A program made the translations under genes and the position numbers. Below are positions 34,414 to 44,016 of a DNA stretch of 64,000 bases, piece by piece. This DNA comes from Woeseiaceae bacterium (GTDB lineage: Bacteria; Pseudomonadota; Gammaproteobacteria; Steroidobacterales; Woeseiaceae). The stretch lies in contig JASJCM010000009.1 in NCBI GenBank assembly GCA_030065985.1, positions 124,001-188,000 of the forward strand, read 5' to 3'. Every line of letters begins with the position of its first letter. The stretch's first letter is position 1. Below the pieces are notes generated by a model that worked only from the letters and a program-made list of their open reading frames with translations, searched no databases and was not told where the DNA came from.

Positions 34414-34926
34414 ATGGCTGACGAAGACACAGCAACTGAGAATGCCGCGGAACAGAAAGGCGGCATGATGAAAATGATCATTTTCGGCGTCGTAGGGCTG
34501 GCGCTGCTGGGCGGCGGCATTTTCGCCGGCATGACCTTCATGGGCAATGACGAGCCGGCCGAGGATGAAGCTGTCGCCGAGGAGATTGCCCCCGCGAAGG
34601 GCCCGGCAATCTACCAGAGCCTGCATCCGCCACTCGTCGTGAACTTCCTTGACGAAGTCGGTGACGCCCATTTCATGCAGATCACGATGGAAGTGATGTC
34701 CCGTGACCAGGGCGTTATCAACGCCGTGCGCGAGAACATCCCCGTGATTCGCAACGGGCTGATCCTGCTCTACGGCCAGTCAATCTACGAAGAGGTGACG
34801 ACGCGTGAGGGCAAGGAAAAGATGCTCGCGGACGGACTCGCCGAGATCCAGAGGATCATGACCGAAGAGACCGGCGACGGCTCTGGCGTCGAGGCCGTTT
34901 ACTTCACGGCCCTGGTTATCCAGTAG
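34414..34926 (+). CDS. fliL: Flagellar basal-body-associated protein FliL
   Basis: Single-pass inner-membrane protein that surrounds and supports the stator, 170 residues. One membrane helix near residues 20-40 (MMKMIIFGVVGLALLGGGIF), an acidic linker, and the periplasmic FliL domain (YQSLHPPLVVNFLDEVGDAH, REGKEKMLADGLAEIQRIM). The ATG at 34414 follows CAGGAG. First gene of the switch/export-gate operon. Confidence 0.95.
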   Translation: MADEDTATENAAEQKGGMMKMIIFGVVGLALLGGGIFAGMTFMGNDEPAEDEAVAEEIAPAKGPAIYQSLHPPLVVNFLDEVGDAHFMQITMEVMSRDQGVINAVRENIPVIRNGLILLYGQSIYEEVTTREGKEKMLADGLAEIQRIMTEETGDGSGVEAVYFTALVIQ

Positions 34927-34936
34927 GACGCAGCGC

Positions 34937-35938
34937 ATGTCAGATCCCGTACTCACAGACGAGGAAAAAGGCGCACTGCTGGACGGCATGTCGAGCGGCG
35001 AGGTCGAGGTTCACTCGGCGTCGGGCAAAACCTACGCAGAAGTGAAGCCGTTCGAAGTCGGGCCGCGTTCACGCATCGTGACGAACAGCTACCCGCGGCT
35101 GCAGAGCCTGAACAGGCAGTTTGCGAGCCGTGCCGACAAGGTTATCGAGAACCTCCTCAACAGCGAATGCGCCGTGACCTTCAATCACGTCGCCAACATG
35201 ACCTTCAGCGAATTTGGTGAAGTCGGCGAGGGCCTCTCGCTGCTACTCGAATTCGACATGAAGCCACTCGAAGGCGTGGCGCTCATGAACCTGAACGCCG
35301 ATCTCATTGAGATTCTGGTCGAGACGTTTTATGGCGGCGTCGGTAACGAGCCGGCCCGCGAAGGAGCCGAGTTCTTCACGCCCGGCGAAATCAGCGTAGC
35401 TCGACTATTCGGCAACGCGATCATGTCGGTGATCGCCGAAGTCTGGCAGCCCATGGTCGATATCAAGCCCGAGTACGACACCGGGCACCTGTCATCCGGC
35501 GTTATCGACTGCATCGACGGTAGCGACTCCATCATCAGCACCGAGTTCGATCTGGAGATCGGCGAGAAGGAACAGCACTTTCACCTGCTCTGGCCCACGA
35601 CGACGGTCGCACCCCTGGTACCCGTGTTCGACGGGCAGAAACGCGAACGCGATGCGGCTGAGGACTCCCGCTGGCAACACTCGTTGCGGGGACGCGTGAT
35701 TGACGCGGTCGTGAACGTCGCGTCGCATGTCGGCCGGACGCAGATGACGCTCAAGGACGTCGCCGAGCTCACGCCGGGCGACGTCATCATGATTACCAAT
35801 CCACAGCGCGGCACCGTGCACGCGCAGCGGGTGCCTGTCCTCGAAGGCCGTTTCGGCGTTCACGACGGGCGCTACGCCGTAGAAACCCGCCGCTGGCTCG
35901 ACAACAAGCCGGGCGGTGATGCCAATCGCACCGCATAA
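34937..35938 (+). CDS. fliM: Flagellar motor switch protein FliM
   Basis: C-ring protein that binds phospho-CheY, 333 residues. The N-terminus MSDPVLTDEEKGALLDGM resembles the CheY-binding peptide but without the usual LSQxEIDALL form. The CheC-like middle (VGPRSRIVTNSYPRLQSLNR) and the C-terminal SPOA domain (MTLKDVAELTPGDVIMIT) are present. Since no che genes are in the window, the altered N-terminal peptide deserves attention. Confidence 0.95.
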   Translation: MSDPVLTDEEKGALLDGMSSGEVEVHSASGKTYAEVKPFEVGPRSRIVTNSYPRLQSLNRQFASRADKVIENLLNSECAVTFNHVANMTFSEFGEVGEGLSLLLEFDMKPLEGVALMNLNADLIEILVETFYGGVGNEPAREGAEFFTPGEISVARLFGNAIMSVIAEVWQPMVDIKPEYDTGHLSSGVIDCIDGSDSIISTEFDLEIGEKEQHFHLLWPTTTVAPLVPVFDGQKRERDAAEDSRWQHSLRGRVIDAVVNVASHVGRTQMTLKDVAELTPGDVIMITNPQRGTVHAQRVPVLEGRFGVHDGRYAVETRRWLDNKPGGDANRTA

Positions 35939-35955
35939 GCAAAGGAAAGTACACC

Positions 35956-36333
35956 ATGGCAAGTGATGAACAGACACCCGAATCCGGCACCGAACAGCCC
36001 GAAGGCGGCGCGCCCCAGTACTCGCCAGACGAGTTGGAAGCCGGCGCGGCAGGTAATGCCAACGCCGGTGCCGACGTAAATCTGGACCTCGTACTCGACA
36101 TTCCGGTTGACGTGTCTCTGCGCGTTGGCTCGACCGACATTTCCATCCGCGATCTCGTATCGCTGGTGGAGGGTTCTGTCATCGCCCTCGATCAGGATGC
36201 CGGCGAACCGATGGACGTGCTCGTGAACGGCACGCTAATCGCGCACGGCGAGATCGTAGTCGTCGATGACCAGTACGGCGTGCGGCTGACCGACGTCGTA
36301 AGCCCGGTCGAACGCATCGAGCAGCTGAACTAA
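35956..36333 (+). CDS. fliN: Flagellar motor switch protein FliN
   Basis: Smallest C-ring subunit, 125 residues. The N-terminal 40 residues are acidic and disordered; the SPOA domain follows (LVLDIPVDVSLRVGSTDISI, GEPMDVLVNGTLIAHGEIVV), ending DDQYGVRLTDVVSP. It forms the lower C-ring with FliM and docks FliH. Placement 17 bp after fliM is standard. Confidence 0.97.
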   Translation: MASDEQTPESGTEQPEGGAPQYSPDELEAGAAGNANAGADVNLDLVLDIPVDVSLRVGSTDISIRDLVSLVEGSVIALDQDAGEPMDVLVNGTLIAHGEIVVVDDQYGVRLTDVVSPVERIEQLN

Positions 36334-36347
36334 GAGAACGACTCACC

Positions 36348-36785
36348 ATGGGATCACGCGTGTTGCAAAGGATCGTGCCACTCATCGCGATGGCGTTCAC
36401 GCCACAGCAATTACTGGCGGCCGAGGCTTCCGAGAGTCTGCCGGTCACGCCCGGTATTGGCGGCGGCGACATTCTGAGCCTCGGGCTCAGCCTGCTTGTC
36501 GTCGTTGGCGTCATCATCGCGCTTGGGTGGTTCTACTCGCGTTCCCGTTTCGTCTCGGGCGGCGGCGCCGACCTGATCACGATCGTCGCGTCGCGTCCCC
36601 TCGGACCGAAGGAACGACTCATGGTGGTCGAGGTGGCTGACCAGCAGCTTCTGATAGGCATGACCTCAAGCGGTGCAAACACACTGCACGTCCTCGACAA
36701 ACCCATCGAGGTCGCGGCGAAAACGCCTGCGACCGGCAGTTTTGCAGGTCGCCTGAAATCCGCCCTCCTGGAGAACAGTAAATGA
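36348..36785 (+). CDS. fliO: Flagellar export protein FliO
   Basis: Assembly factor for the FliP ring, 145 residues. A signal-like N-terminus is followed by one clear membrane helix near residues 42-65 ([19 protein letters not shown]) and a cytosolic domain ([20 protein letters not shown]). Identity is low in this family; the position between fliN and fliP settles it. It overlaps fliP by 4 nt. Confidence 0.92.
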   Translation: MGSRVLQRIVPLIAMAFTPQQLLAAEASESLPVTPGIGGGDILSLGLSLLVVVGVIIALGWFYSRSRFVSGGGADLITIVASRPLGPKERLMVVEVADQQLLIGMTSSGANTLHVLDKPIEVAAKTPATGSFAGRLKSALLENSK

Positions 36786-37513
36786 CTCGCGCACTCTTCA
36801 TCACGGTGCTCCTGCTGTTCTCCGGGGTGGCGCATTCTCAGGCGGAACCGCTGGCGCTGGTGAACGAGGTTGCTGGCGACCAGAGCTATTCCCTGAGTCT
36901 GCAAATCCTCATCCTGATGACGCTGCTGACATTGCTGCCAGCGGCAATCCTGTCAACGAGTGCGTTTGTAAGGATCATCATTGTACTTTCCATTCTGCGC
37001 CAGGCGCTGGGTACGGCGCAGACGCCGCCGAACCAGGTGCTGCTCGGTATCGCGCTGTTCCTGACGTTCTTCGTTATGGCGCCAGTCATCGGCGAAATAC
37101 ACGAAAGCGCGGCATCGCCTTATATCGAGGGCGAAATCTCGGCTGGAGACGCGCTGACCAAGGGCGTCGCACCGTTGCGCAAGTTCATGCTTGCCCAGAC
37201 GCGTGAAAGCGATTTGCAGCTGTTCGCATCGATCGCCGGTCGCACCGACATCACGTCGACCGATGAAGCGCCGCTATCGATCATTGTGCCGAGTTTCATG
37301 GTGAGCGAGCTGAAGACCGCGTTCCAGATCGGGTTTCTGATCTTCATTCCTTTTCTTGTCATCGACCTGATCGTGTCGAGCGTACTGATGTCGATGGGCA
37401 TGATGATGTTATCGCCCATGATCATCTCATTGCCATTCAAGATCATGCTGTTTGTCATGGTCGATGGATGGGCGCTCATGCTCGGCACGCTCGCTTCGAG
37501 TTTTTATTCCTGA
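36782..37513 (+). CDS. fliP: Flagellar export gate protein FliP
   Basis: Core subunit of the FliPQR export pore, 243 residues. A cleavable signal peptide (ending near AHSQAEP) is followed by four hydrophobic segments. Family blocks are [40 protein letters not shown] and [14 protein letters not shown]. Start inside the fliO stop suggests coupled translation. Confidence 0.97.
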   Translation: MTRALFITVLLLFSGVAHSQAEPLALVNEVAGDQSYSLSLQILILMTLLTLLPAAILSTSAFVRIIIVLSILRQALGTAQTPPNQVLLGIALFLTFFVMAPVIGEIHESAASPYIEGEISAGDALTKGVAPLRKFMLAQTRESDLQLFASIAGRTDITSTDEAPLSIIVPSFMVSELKTAFQIGFLIFIPFLVIDLIVSSVLMSMGMMMLSPMIISLPFKIMLFVMVDGWALMLGTLASSFYS

Positions 37514-37522
37514 GGGCGCGCC

Positions 37523-37792
37523 ATGACACCGGAAACCGTAACGACAATCGGGCAACAGGCGCTTTGGGTGACGATGTTGATCGCCGCCCCGATGCTCGTG
37601 TCCGCACTCGCCGTTGGCCTGCTGATCGGCATGATCCAGGCCGCTACCCAGATTAACGAAATGACCCTGAGTTTCATCCCGAAGCTGCTCGTGCTGGTCA
37701 TCTCGATCGTCGTCGCCGGGCCCTGGATGCTCAGCGTCATCATCAATTACACGCGCCAACTGATTCAGCAAATTCCATCCCTGATCTCATGA
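37523..37792 (+). CDS. fliQ: Flagellar export gate protein FliQ
   Basis: Two-helix subunit of the export pore, 89 residues, the canonical length. Motifs are ALWVTMLIAAPMLVSALAVG, GLLIGMIQAATQINEMTLSF and PWMLSVIINYTRQL. It lies between fliP and fliR as usual. Confidence 0.97.
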   Translation: MTPETVTTIGQQALWVTMLIAAPMLVSALAVGLLIGMIQAATQINEMTLSFIPKLLVLVISIVVAGPWMLSVIINYTRQLIQQIPSLIS

Positions 37793-37831
37793 CGCATGAG
37801 AGAGGCATGAACATGTATGTGAGCAACGAAC

Positions 37832-38611
37832 GTGAATATAGAGATCGCACTGGCACCCATCATCGAGACGCTGTCGATCTACATCTGGCCTTTCGTGAGG
37901 ATCGGCGCCTTCCTGATGGTGATGCCGATCATCGGCGGGAGTTTCGTGCCGGTGAAGGTGCGGCTGCTGCTGGCCGTTGTATTGACTATAGCTATCGCCC
38001 CGATTGTCCCCCCCACGGCCACGCAGGACGTGTTGAGTGCGGCGGGTCTGGTCACGGTGATTCAGGAGATCGGGATCGGCGTCGCAATGGGATTCTTAGT
38101 GCAGCTTGTCTTCGACGCGATCGCACTGGGCGGCCAGGTGATCGGTATGAGCATGGGTCTCGGCTTCGCCGTCTTCTTGGATCGGGCGCGGGGCGTCAGC
38201 ATTCCGGTACTGGGTCAGCTGTTCCTGATGCTGTCGATGCTGGTATTTCTGTCAGTCGATGGGCATCTCGCGATGATTCAGATGCTCGCGGAGAGCTTCC
38301 GCGCATGGCCGATCTCGCAGGGCGGCCTGACCGTGCCGATCGTCTGGGACCTGATTGCGTGGACGAGTCACTTGTTCATCTTTGCGATGAAGATCGCCTT
38401 GCCCGCGGTAACGGCGCTGCTGGTCGTAAACCTTTCGTTCGGTGTGATGAGTCGCGCGGCACCAACCTTGAATCTGTTCGCCGTCGGGTTTCCGGTTTCC
38501 ATGTTGTTGGGCTTCGCGGTCATTTTTCTCAACATGGGCGTGCTGGTCGAGAACGTGTCGATATTCATCACGGATTCGATCCTGGCGCTTTCGCAACTGC
38601 TTGAGCTGTAG
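37832..38611 (+). CDS. fliR: Flagellar export gate protein FliR
   Basis: Single-copy pore subunit with six hydrophobic segments, 259 residues. Family stretches are WPFVRIGAFLMVMPIIGG, GFLVQLVFDAIALGGQVIGM and GVMSRAAPTLNLFAVGFPV. The start is GTG; an ATG 15 bp upstream in the same frame is followed directly by a stop, so no longer form exists. The 39-bp gap after fliQ is the largest inside this operon's gate genes. Confidence 0.95.
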   Translation: MNIEIALAPIIETLSIYIWPFVRIGAFLMVMPIIGGSFVPVKVRLLLAVVLTIAIAPIVPPTATQDVLSAAGLVTVIQEIGIGVAMGFLVQLVFDAIALGGQVIGMSMGLGFAVFLDRARGVSIPVLGQLFLMLSMLVFLSVDGHLAMIQMLAESFRAWPISQGGLTVPIVWDLIAWTSHLFIFAMKIALPAVTALLVVNLSFGVMSRAAPTLNLFAVGFPVSMLLGFAVIFLNMGVLVENVSIFITDSILALSQLLEL

Positions 38612-38630
38612 TGAACAAGGATAGCTAATC

Positions 38631-39764
38631 GTGGCCGAGGAACAGGCACAACAAGACCGCACAGAACAACCGACACCGAAACGTCGTGAGGATGCCCGCA
38701 AGAAGGGCGATGTTCCCCGATCCAGGGAACTCACGATGACCGGCGTCATGTTGTGTGGCGCCGGTGCCATCCTGACGTTCGCCGGACCAATGGGCAATCG
38801 ACTGCTTGGCGCGATCGAGGAGAGCTTCACGGTCGAGCGTGAACTGCTGCTTGACGAACGCTACCTGCCTGTCGCCCTGGCCGAAATGGCATCGCGCGGC
38901 TTCACGAGCCTGCTGCCACTGGTCGCTGTCCTCATTGCTGCCGTACTGTTGTTTTCCGCCATGCTCGGTGGTTTCTCATTCAGCATGAAAGCGGTGGCAT
39001 TCAAGGGCGAGCGCCTCAACCCGCTCAAGGGCATCAAGCGCATCTTCTCTGCGAATGCACTCAACGAGCTCGTCAAGGCTATGGCGAAGTTCGGCGTCGT
39101 CGCGACGATTGCCGTGGCATGGCTCTGGTTCTCGGCAGGCAAATTGCTCGACCTGGGTCGTCTGCCCATCGGTCAGGCCATTGAATCCGCGCTGAAGATC
39201 TGCGGCGTATCTTTGCTCGTTGTCAGCACCGGCCTGATTCTCATCGCCGCCGTCGACGTGCCGTTCCAGCTCTGGCAATACCAGAAGAAGCTGCGCATGA
39301 CGCGCCAGCAGGTCAAGGACGAATTCAAGGAGACCGAGGGCCGTCCGGAGGTCAAGTCACGAATCCGCATGCTGCAGCAGCAGGCCGCCCAGCGTCGCAT
39401 GATGGAAGACGTGCCGACGGCCGACGTTGTCATCACCAACCCGACGCACTTCGCCGTCGCCCTGAAGTACGACGATACGAAGTTCGGCGCGCCGTACGTT
39501 GTGGCTAAAGGCAAGGACCTCATCGCGCAGCGTATTCGCGAAATCGCGACAGAAAACAACGTGCCGTTATTCTCCGCGCCGCCGTTGGCGCGCGTCCTGT
39601 TCCGCTCAACCGAAATTGGTGAAGAGATCCCGGCGAAGCTCTACACAGCGGTCGCTCAGGTTCTCGCTTACATCTACCAGCTCAACGAAACACTGCGACC
39701 GGGACAACGCCGTCCCGAGCCGCCCGTGCCCGAGATAGACGAAGATGCAGACTACAACGAATAA
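38631..39764 (+). CDS. flhB: Flagellar export switch protein FlhB
   Basis: Substrate-specificity switch of the exporter, 377 residues. The basic N-terminus (EQPTPKRREDARKKGDVPRS) precedes four membrane helices; the cytosolic domain has the autocleavage site Asn270-Pro-Thr-His (TNPTHFAVALKY). GTG start behind AAGGA. The C-terminal tail is proline-rich. Its end overlaps flhA by 20 nt. Confidence 0.97.
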   Translation: MAEEQAQQDRTEQPTPKRREDARKKGDVPRSRELTMTGVMLCGAGAILTFAGPMGNRLLGAIEESFTVERELLLDERYLPVALAEMASRGFTSLLPLVAVLIAAVLLFSAMLGGFSFSMKAVAFKGERLNPLKGIKRIFSANALNELVKAMAKFGVVATIAVAWLWFSAGKLLDLGRLPIGQAIESALKICGVSLLVVSTGLILIAAVDVPFQLWQYQKKLRMTRQQVKDEFKETEGRPEVKSRIRMLQQQAAQRRMMEDVPTADVVITNPTHFAVALKYDDTKFGAPYVVAKGKDLIAQRIREIATENNVPLFSAPPLARVLFRSTEIGEEIPAKLYTAVAQVLAYIYQLNETLRPGQRRPEPPVPEIDEDADYNE

Positions 39765-41799
39765 CAACGTCACCGAGATCATCCAGGGGCTGGGTCTCCC
39801 GGTCCTGTTGCTGGCCATGCTGGCCATGATGATGATTCCGCTGCCGCCGGTAGCACTCGACGTATTGTTCACGTTCAACATCGCGTTGTCGCTCGGCATC
39901 CTGTTGACGACCATCTACGTGAAGCGACCGCTCGACTTCGGCGTCTTCCCGACGATCCTGCTTGTCGTCACGCTGCTGCGACTCGCGCTCAACATCGCCT
40001 CGACGCGCGTCGTACTCCTCAACGGCCACACCGGAACGTCGGCGGCAGGTCGGGTCATCGAGGCGTTCGGCGAGTTCGTGATCGGCGGCAGCTATGCGGT
40101 CGGTCTCGTAATTTTCGCGATTCTCGTCATCATCAACTTCGTCGTCGTTACGAAGGGCGCAACGCGCGTTTCCGAGGTCTCCGCGAGATTCACACTCGAC
40201 GCAATGCCAGGCAAACAGATGGCGATCGATGCCGACCTCAATGCCGGCGTCATTGACCAGGATGAGGCGCGTAAGCGACGCCAGGAGATCGGCGAGGAGG
40301 CTGACTTCTACGGATCGATGGACGGCTCGAGCAAGTTTGTTCGCGGCGACGCGGTCGCCGCCATCCTGATCCTCTTCATCAACATCATCGGCGGCCTGAT
40401 CATCGGTACGACACAGCACGATCTCTCGCTATCCGCCGCGGTTCACAACTACACGCTACTGACGATCGGTGACGGACTGGTCGCCCAGATCCCGTCGCTG
40501 CTTTTGTCGACCGCGGTTGCCATTATCGTAACGCGCGTGACGAAATCGCAGGACATGCGCAAGCAGGTCAGTTCGCAGCTGTTCAATGACCCGCGCACGC
40601 TGGGTGTCACGGGCGCCATCGTCGGTGTGCTGGGCATGATCCCAGGCATGCCGAACCTGGCCTTCCTGGCGCTTGCCGCGACCTGCGGATATGCGGCGAT
40701 GCGCGTTGCGAAACGCCAGAAACAGCCTGCGGAACCCGAGGTCGTGCCGGAGGATTCAGAAGCGAAGCTTCCCGAGCTCAGCTGGCAGGACGTCGATCCG
40801 GTCGACCTGATCGGCCTCGAGGTGGGTTATCGCCTGATTCCGCTGGTCGACTCGGCGCGCAACGGCCCACTGGTGGCACGTATCAAAGGCGTGCGCAAGA
40901 AGCTGACCGAGGAGCTTGGCTTCCTCATTTCGCCGGTGCATATCCGCGACAACCTGGATCTGCCACCGAACGCGTACCGCATCTCGCTGGCCGGCGTCAC
41001 GATCGGCGAGAGTGAAGTGCACGTCGACAAGGAGCTCGCTATCAATCCGGGGCAGGTATTCGGCAAGGTCGAAGGTATCGCCACTGAGGACCCGGCATTT
41101 GGCCTCGAGGCGTACTGGATCGAACCGGGTCAACGCGACGAGGCGCAGATGCTCGGCTACACGGTAGTCGACCCGGCAACCGTCGTCGCGACACACCTGA
41201 GCCAGCTGCTCACAACCAATGCTCATGAGCTGCTCGGCCACGAAGAAGCCCAGCAGCTGATGGACCGACTCGGCAACGCGTCGCCGAAGCTCGTGGAGGA
41301 ACTGACGCCGAAATTGCTGCCGATGAGCGTCATTACCCGCGTGCTGCAGAACCTGCTCGAAGAGCACATCCCGCTCCGGAACATCCGCAAGATCGCCGAA
41401 ACGTTGGCGGAGCACGGTTCCCGGAGTCAGGATCCCGACGTTTTATCGGCTGCCGTGCGCGTATCGCTGGGTCGCTCGATCGTCCACAACGTAGCAGGCA
41501 TGCGGCCTGAGCTCCCTGTGATGACGCTCGAGCCAGAGTTGGAACGAATCTTGAATGAGTCAGTGCAGGAAGGCGGAAATATCGGTTTGGAGCCCGCCAT
41601 GGTGGAGAGATTGCACGAGTCACTGACGGAGAAGGCGCAGAGCCAGGAGATCGCGGGGGAGCCCGCGGTACTCCTCGTCGCGCCGCCGGTAAGGCCCTGG
41701 ATGGCGCGCATGATGCGCAACATTCGCAACCTCCATGTGCTGGCCTACAACGAGATACCGGACGACAAGCGCATACAGATGATTGCCGCGGTCAGCTGA
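39745..41799 (+). CDS. flhA: Flagellar export gate protein FlhA
   Basis: Nine-subunit ring of the export gate, 684 residues. Eight N-terminal membrane helices (for example VLFTFNIALSLGILLTTIYV), the FHIPEP-family stretch RLALNIASTRVVLLNGHTG and EVSARFTLDAMPGKQMAIDA, and a large cytosolic domain that docks chaperones. The start overlaps flhB by 20 nt, so translation may be coupled. Length is normal. Confidence 0.97.
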   Translation: MQTTTNNNVTEIIQGLGLPVLLLAMLAMMMIPLPPVALDVLFTFNIALSLGILLTTIYVKRPLDFGVFPTILLVVTLLRLALNIASTRVVLLNGHTGTSAAGRVIEAFGEFVIGGSYAVGLVIFAILVIINFVVVTKGATRVSEVSARFTLDAMPGKQMAIDADLNAGVIDQDEARKRRQEIGEEADFYGSMDGSSKFVRGDAVAAILILFINIIGGLIIGTTQHDLSLSAAVHNYTLLTIGDGLVAQIPSLLLSTAVAIIVTRVTKSQDMRKQVSSQLFNDPRTLGVTGAIVGVLGMIPGMPNLAFLALAATCGYAAMRVAKRQKQPAEPEVVPEDSEAKLPELSWQDVDPVDLIGLEVGYRLIPLVDSARNGPLVARIKGVRKKLTEELGFLISPVHIRDNLDLPPNAYRISLAGVTIGESEVHVDKELAINPGQVFGKVEGIATEDPAFGLEAYWIEPGQRDEAQMLGYTVVDPATVVATHLSQLLTTNAHELLGHEEAQQLMDRLGNASPKLVEELTPKLLPMSVITRVLQNLLEEHIPLRNIRKIAETLAEHGSRSQDPDVLSAAVRVSLGRSIVHNVAGMRPELPVMTLEPELERILNESVQEGGNIGLEPAMVERLHESLTEKAQSQEIAGEPAVLLVAPPVRPWMARMMRNIRNLHVLAYNEIPDDKRIQMIAAVS

Positions 41800-41864
41800 A
41801 CCGGCGGCAAGAGGAAGCAAGGGTTGCAGGGCGATAACGAGCGAAAAGGTCAAGAGGAAAGATC

Positions 41865-43151
41865 GTGAAAATAAAACGCTACACGGACAAGGATATGCGG
41901 CAGGTACTTCGCCGGGTGCGCGAGGACCAGGGCCCGGATGCCGTGATTCTCTCCAACCGTCGCGTCGATGACGGTATCGAAGTTATCGCAGCTATTGATT
42001 ATGACGAGGCGCTCGTGCGTCACGCAGTCGGCACGACGGAGGAAAACGCGCCGGTCGACAGCGACGCGCTTGCACGCATTGCCGAGGACGACGCCGCAAA
42101 CGTTGCCTCTCGCACCGCCGAAGTTGCCGCAGCGACCGTTCGGCCTCAGCATCCGCCTGCATTCGCGGACTCGCTTGCGGAGCAACGGCATGCCGAGCGT
42201 GCCGATGCACTATCGCTGCAGACGATGCACGACGAACTTGCGTCCATGCGCGGTCTGCTCGAAACGCAGCTCTCAGGCCTGGTCTGGCAGGAAGACGAAC
42301 GCCGTCACCCGGTTCGCGCGCAAGTACTGCGTAATCTCGCGCGCATCGGCATCGCACCCGACATCGCCAACATGATTCTTGACCGTATCGGTTCGCTGAA
42401 TGAATTGAAGAGCGCCTGGGGCGCGCCGCTGTCGATGCTCGCCCAGACGCTGCCCGTCGTCGACGACAAGCTGCTCGAGACCGGGGGCACGATCGCTTTG
42501 ATCGGCCCGACCGGTGTCGGCAAGACAACGACGATTGCCAAGATCGCAGCGCGTTTCGCCATGAACAACTGGGCCGACGACATCGCACTCGTCAGTGCCG
42601 ACGCCTTTCGCGTTGGTGCCAAAGAGCACCTCACGGCCTTCGCCAACATCATCGGTGCGCCCGTGTACGCGGCGAGCAGCTTCGATGACCTTTCCCAGAC
42701 CCTCGACAAGCTGAGCCACAAGAAACTCGTATTGATTGATACGGAGGGGCGCAGCCAGCGTGACCGTGATCTTGCCGGCCGCCTCGCGGCCTACGGTCGC
42801 AACGCGGACCGCGTGAAGTTCTACCTGACGCTCTCGGCCGCCACCCAGGAAGCGGCGCTCGACGAAACGATTCGCGAGTTCCGCCAGGTACCACTCGAGG
42901 GTTGCATCGTCACGAAGGTCGACGAAGCAGCGCAGCTCGGCTGTGTCATGAGCGCCCTGATTCGCAATGACCTGCCGGCGGCATGGTTCTCGGATGGTCA
43001 GCGCATTCCGGACGACCTGCATGCAGCCGTGCGCAAGAAACTGTGGCTCGTCAACGAAGCTGTCGAGTGCCTCGAGGCCAGCAAGCCAATCATCGACGAC
43101 CTCGTTATGGCCCAGAACTACTCCCCACTGAGCGGTGCACATGCGCAGTGA
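41865..43151 (+). CDS. flhF: Flagellar placement GTPase FlhF
   Basis: SRP-type GTPase that recruits the first flagellar parts to the cell pole, 428 residues. The N-terminal B domain starts MKIKRYTDKDMRQVLRRVRE; the NG domain has P-loop GPTGVGKTTTIAKIAARFAM, VSADAFRVGAKEHL, LIDTEGRSQRD and VTKVDEAAQLG. GTG start. Together with FleN it points to a single polar flagellum. Confidence 0.96.
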   Translation: MKIKRYTDKDMRQVLRRVREDQGPDAVILSNRRVDDGIEVIAAIDYDEALVRHAVGTTEENAPVDSDALARIAEDDAANVASRTAEVAAATVRPQHPPAFADSLAEQRHAERADALSLQTMHDELASMRGLLETQLSGLVWQEDERRHPVRAQVLRNLARIGIAPDIANMILDRIGSLNELKSAWGAPLSMLAQTLPVVDDKLLETGGTIALIGPTGVGKTTTIAKIAARFAMNNWADDIALVSADAFRVGAKEHLTAFANIIGAPVYAASSFDDLSQTLDKLSHKKLVLIDTEGRSQRDRDLAGRLAAYGRNADRVKFYLTLSAATQEAALDETIREFRQVPLEGCIVTKVDEAAQLGCVMSALIRNDLPAAWFSDGQRIPDDLHAAVRKKLWLVNEAVECLEASKPIIDDLVMAQNYSPLSGAHAQ

Positions 43152-44016
43152 TAACCAGGAATCAGGTTTGAGAGAATTCATGGATAAGAAGCCCGTCAAA
43201 GTCATCGCCGTGTGCAGCGGCAAAGGCGGAGTTGGCAAGACCAACGTCGCCGCCAATATCGCGGTTGCGCTCGGCAAGTCCGGCCGCAATACATGCCTGC
43301 TCGACGCCGATCTAAGCCTCGCCAATGTCGACGTCTTGCTGGGTCTGCAGCCGCGTTACAACCTTTCGCACGTCGTCAACGGCGAGGCCGACCTCAAGAA
43401 CACGCTGCTCGAAGGGCCCGGTGACATTCGCATCGTCCCCGCGTCATCAGGCAATTTCAGTATGACCGACCTGCCGCCCGCGGCGCAGGCCGGCATCATC
43501 CAGGCCTTTGGAGACCTCGGTGAACAGCCGGACATTCTCGTTGTCGACACGGCTGCCGGTATCGCTCCGGAAGTTGCACGCTTTGTGCAGGCTGCGCAGC
43601 ATGCCGTCGTCGTGATCTGCGACGAGCCGGCATCGCTGACCGATGCCTACGCGCTGATCAAGGTATTCAGCCAGAACTACGGCATCTCGCGATTCAGCGT
43701 GCTGACCAATCAGAGCCGCAAGCAGCAGGACGGCCGCAAGCTGTTCCGCAAGCTCGTCAGGGTTGCCGATAATTTTCTCGATGTTGTCCTGCGCCATATT
43801 GGCGATATCCCGCATGACGAGTACCTCGTGAAGGCGGTGCAGGAGCAACGTGCTGTCGTTGACGCTTATCCGAACAGCAAGGCCGGCCAGGCCTTCCAGG
43901 AGGTCGCGCGTGCCATCGACTCGCTGGCGCCAGCGCGTGGCACGAATGGCGGCATCCAGTTTTTCTTCGAGCGTCTGCTGAATGCCGACCTGGAAATGCG
44001 AGGTAAGGTGGCATGA
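43141..44016 (+). CDS. fleN: Flagellar number regulator FleN (FlhG)
   Basis: MinD-type ATPase that limits flagellar number and, in Pseudomonas, antagonises FleQ. 291 residues with deviant Walker A CSGKGGVGKTNVAANIAVAL, switch I LLDADLSLANVDVLLGL and Walker B VVDTAAGIA. The ATG at 43141 is preferred over 43180 because the extra residues include DNQESGLR, close to the DQAxxLR helix by which FlhG stimulates FlhF. The C-terminal membrane-targeting helix (IQFFFERLLNADLEM) is present. It overlaps flhF by 11 nt and fliA by 4 nt. Confidence 0.94.
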   Translation: MRSDNQESGLREFMDKKPVKVIAVCSGKGGVGKTNVAANIAVALGKSGRNTCLLDADLSLANVDVLLGLQPRYNLSHVVNGEADLKNTLLEGPGDIRIVPASSGNFSMTDLPPAAQAGIIQAFGDLGEQPDILVVDTAAGIAPEVARFVQAAQHAVVVICDEPASLTDAYALIKVFSQNYGISRFSVLTNQSRKQQDGRKLFRKLVRVADNFLDVVLRHIGDIPHDEYLVKAVQEQRAVVDAYPNSKAGQAFQEVARAIDSLAPARGTNGGIQFFFERLLNADLEMRGKVA

